A DNA stretch of 16,495 bases from RI-92 sp040235555 (GTDB lineage: Bacteria; Pseudomonadota; Gammaproteobacteria; UBA6429; Thiohalophilaceae): NCBI GenBank assembly GCA_040235555.1, contig JBECKZ010000011.1, positions 1 to 16,495 of the forward strand. The letters run 5' to 3'. Numbering within the stretch: the stretch's first letter is position 1; each line of letters starts with the position of its first letter. Positions 15,120-16,495 of the stretch are shown here, in pieces. The notes below the pieces were generated by a model. That model was not told where the DNA came from, did not search any database, and was given only the letters and a program-made list of their open reading frames with translations. The position numbers were made by a program, and so were the translations under genes.

Positions 15120-16495
15120 TTAGTGCAGAGTGTTGAGTTTGCTCAATGCGTGATGAAAGTCATCATGGCTAGTGGCTTGCAGGACGCGAGCGACTTGCTC
15201 GGTCAGCATATGCACATCCGATTGAGAAATGATGTGTTTCACGTCAGCAATATTATTGGGGTGCATGCTGAAGTTGCGCAGGCCCATGCCCAACAACAAG
15301 CAGGTGTAATGCATGTCGCCGGCCATTTCACCGCACATGGTAACCGGGATACCCATTTTCTGTCCCGCCTGGATGGTCATACTGATCAATTTCAGTACAG
15401 CCGGGTGTAGCGGGTCATAGAGGTAATTGACTTCATCATCGATGCGATCGATAGCCAGGGTGTACTGGATCAGGTCATTGGTACCGATGGAGAGGAAATC
15501 TAGGTAGGGGCTTAGCATCTCGGCATTGATCGCAGCGGCCGGGACTTCGATCATGCCGCCGATGGGGACCTTTGGATCAAACCCGATATTTTTCCGTGTA
15601 AGTTGTTGGCGCACGCTTTCCAGATGGCCCAGGATCTGGCGCAGCTCCTGGGTACTCGAAATCATCGGCAGCATGAGTCGCACCGGTCCGAAGGCCGAGG
15701 CGCGATAAATAGCGCGCAACTGTGGGAAGAATAATGCGGGCTCCTTCAGGCACAAGCGAATCGCGCGCAGACCCAGGGCGGGATTGGTGGCAGGTGAGAC
15801 GGCACTACCATCGATCTGTTTGTCGGCACCGAGGTCAAGAGTACGGATCGTCAGCGGCTTGCCGGTCAGCCTTTGTACGATGGTGCGATAGACCTCAAAT
15901 TGTTCCTCTTCGTCCGGTGGTTCGTCACGGTTCATGAACAGGTATTCGGTGCGGTACAGGCCGACGCCCTCGGCGCTGGTTTGCAGCGTCAGGTGCAAAT
16001 CTTCCGGTAATTCAATATTGGCATTGAGTGAAATCTTGATGCCATCACGGGAGATGGCAGGCATATCCCGATTTCGCCGGTGTTCTTCCTGGATCTGTTG
16101 TTCCTGACGTTTGGCAAACAGGTAATGCTGCAATATCTGGGTATCGGGACTGCCGATCAGGGTACCGCGCCGGCCGTCGATGATGATGGTTTCATGATCG
16201 CTGAGGAATTCCTGGGCATGATGCAGTCCGACTATGGCAGGGATACCGAGGCTGCGTGCAAGAATGGCGGTGTGAGAGGTTGGACCGCCACGCTCGGTGA
16301 CAAAACCGCCGATGCCCTGGTGTTGCATCAGGACCGCATCGGCCGGCGACAGGTCATCGGCGATAATGATGTGGCCACTCAGGCGATGTTCCTGAAGATG
16401 ATCGACCTGGTGATACATGGGACTGGTTAACAGGATGCGCTGGATGCTGTTTACTACGTGATCAACATCATCGCGTCGGGTGCGCAGATATGGGT
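15120..16495 (-). CDS. ptsI: PTS phosphoenolpyruvate-protein phosphotransferase (enzyme I), partial at 5' end
   Basis: About 457 codons are visible; the open frame runs past the base at 16495, so roughly the first 120 residues are outside the window, judging by the usual length of about 575. An internal ATG at 16418 is not the true start. Enzyme I takes phosphate from phosphoenolpyruvate and gives it to HPr. The phospho-His lies in GGPTSHTAIL (His codon near 16272-16274), and the C-terminal PEP-binding domain shows LYRTEYLFM, IGTNDLIQYTLAIDR and the active Cys in VTMCGEMAGD. A GAF-containing PtsP cannot be ruled out without the N-terminus. The ptsI-mgtE pair is typical of gammaproteobacteria with a regulatory, sugar-transport-free PTS. 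Confidence 0.93.
   Translation of the reverse strand, partial: PYLRTRRDDVDHVVNSIQRILLTSPMYHQVDHLQEHRLSGHIIIADDLSPADAVLMQHQGIGGFVTERGGPTSHTAILARSLGIPAIVGLHHAQEFLSDHETIIIDGRRGTLIGSPDTQILQHYLFAKRQEQQIQEEHRRNRDMPAISRDGIKISLNANIELPEDLHLTLQTSAEGVGLYRTEYLFMNRDEPPDEEEQFEVYRTIVQRLTGKPLTIRTLDLGADKQIDGSAVSPATNPALGLRAIRLCLKEPALFFPQLRAIYRASAFGPVRLMLPMISSTQELRQILGHLESVRQQLTRKNIGFDPKVPIGGMIEVPAAAINAEMLSPYLDFLSIGTNDLIQYTLAIDRIDDEVNYLYDPLHPAVLKLISMTIQAGQKMGIPVTMCGEMAGDMHYTCLLLGMGLRNFSMHPNNIADVKHIISQSDVHMLTEQVARVLQATSHDDFHHALSKLNTLH

Overview
The window looks like chromosomal DNA of a gammaproteobacterium of moderate GC. The evidence is gene content and order: proA end, nadD, rsfS, rlmH, maf (yhdE type), rng, yhdP, a nitrilase-family amidase, tldD and pmbA on the + strand, then a PTS enzyme I gene with mgtE on the - strand. 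The genus cannot be named from the sequence alone.

Region 1 (1-11461, + strand) is one dense housekeeping run. Most genes are separated by a few bases or overlap: maf/rng by 8 nt, and yhdP/small exported protein/amidase through ATGA overlaps. It covers the end of proline synthesis, NAD synthesis (nadD), ribosome control (rsfS, rlmH), nucleotide-pool cleaning or septum-related Maf, RNA processing (RNase G), envelope phospholipid transport (YhdP), a probable deaminated-glutathione amidase, and the TldD/PmbA(TldE) metalloprotease pair. tldD is broken by an apparent one-base deletion in a T run just after its HExxxH motif; it is either a real mutation or a sequencing/assembly error. A 138-aa exported protein of unknown function lies between yhdP and the amidase.

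Region 2 (11462-12101) has no convincing gene. It is packed with inverted repeats, including a 12-bp perfect hairpin, a hairpin of 10 + 5 bp, and a long imperfect stem of about 26 paired bases enclosing a smaller stem. It looks like a dispersed intergenic repeat element lying between convergent pmbA and the - strand genes.

Region 3 (12102-13695, - strand) is a self-contained regulatory module. An ECF41-type sigma factor carries a SnoaL-like C-terminal extension and the WLPEP, DGGG and NPDKL signatures. Downstream of it is an AhpD-like/carboxymuconolactone decarboxylase family protein with a CxxC. Both genes are preceded by the same promoter, TGTCACA-N16-CGTC, the type known for ECF41 factors, so autoregulation plus control of the redox protein can be read directly from the sequence. 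This is the most informative non-routine finding in the window.

Region 4 (13696-16495, - strand) holds mgtE (Mg2+ channel/transporter) downstream of a PTS enzyme I gene that runs off the window end, probably as one transcription unit. No evidence was found for CRISPR, tRNA, rRNA, an insertion sequence with a transposase, or a prophage. No wholly new defence or biosynthetic system is visible.
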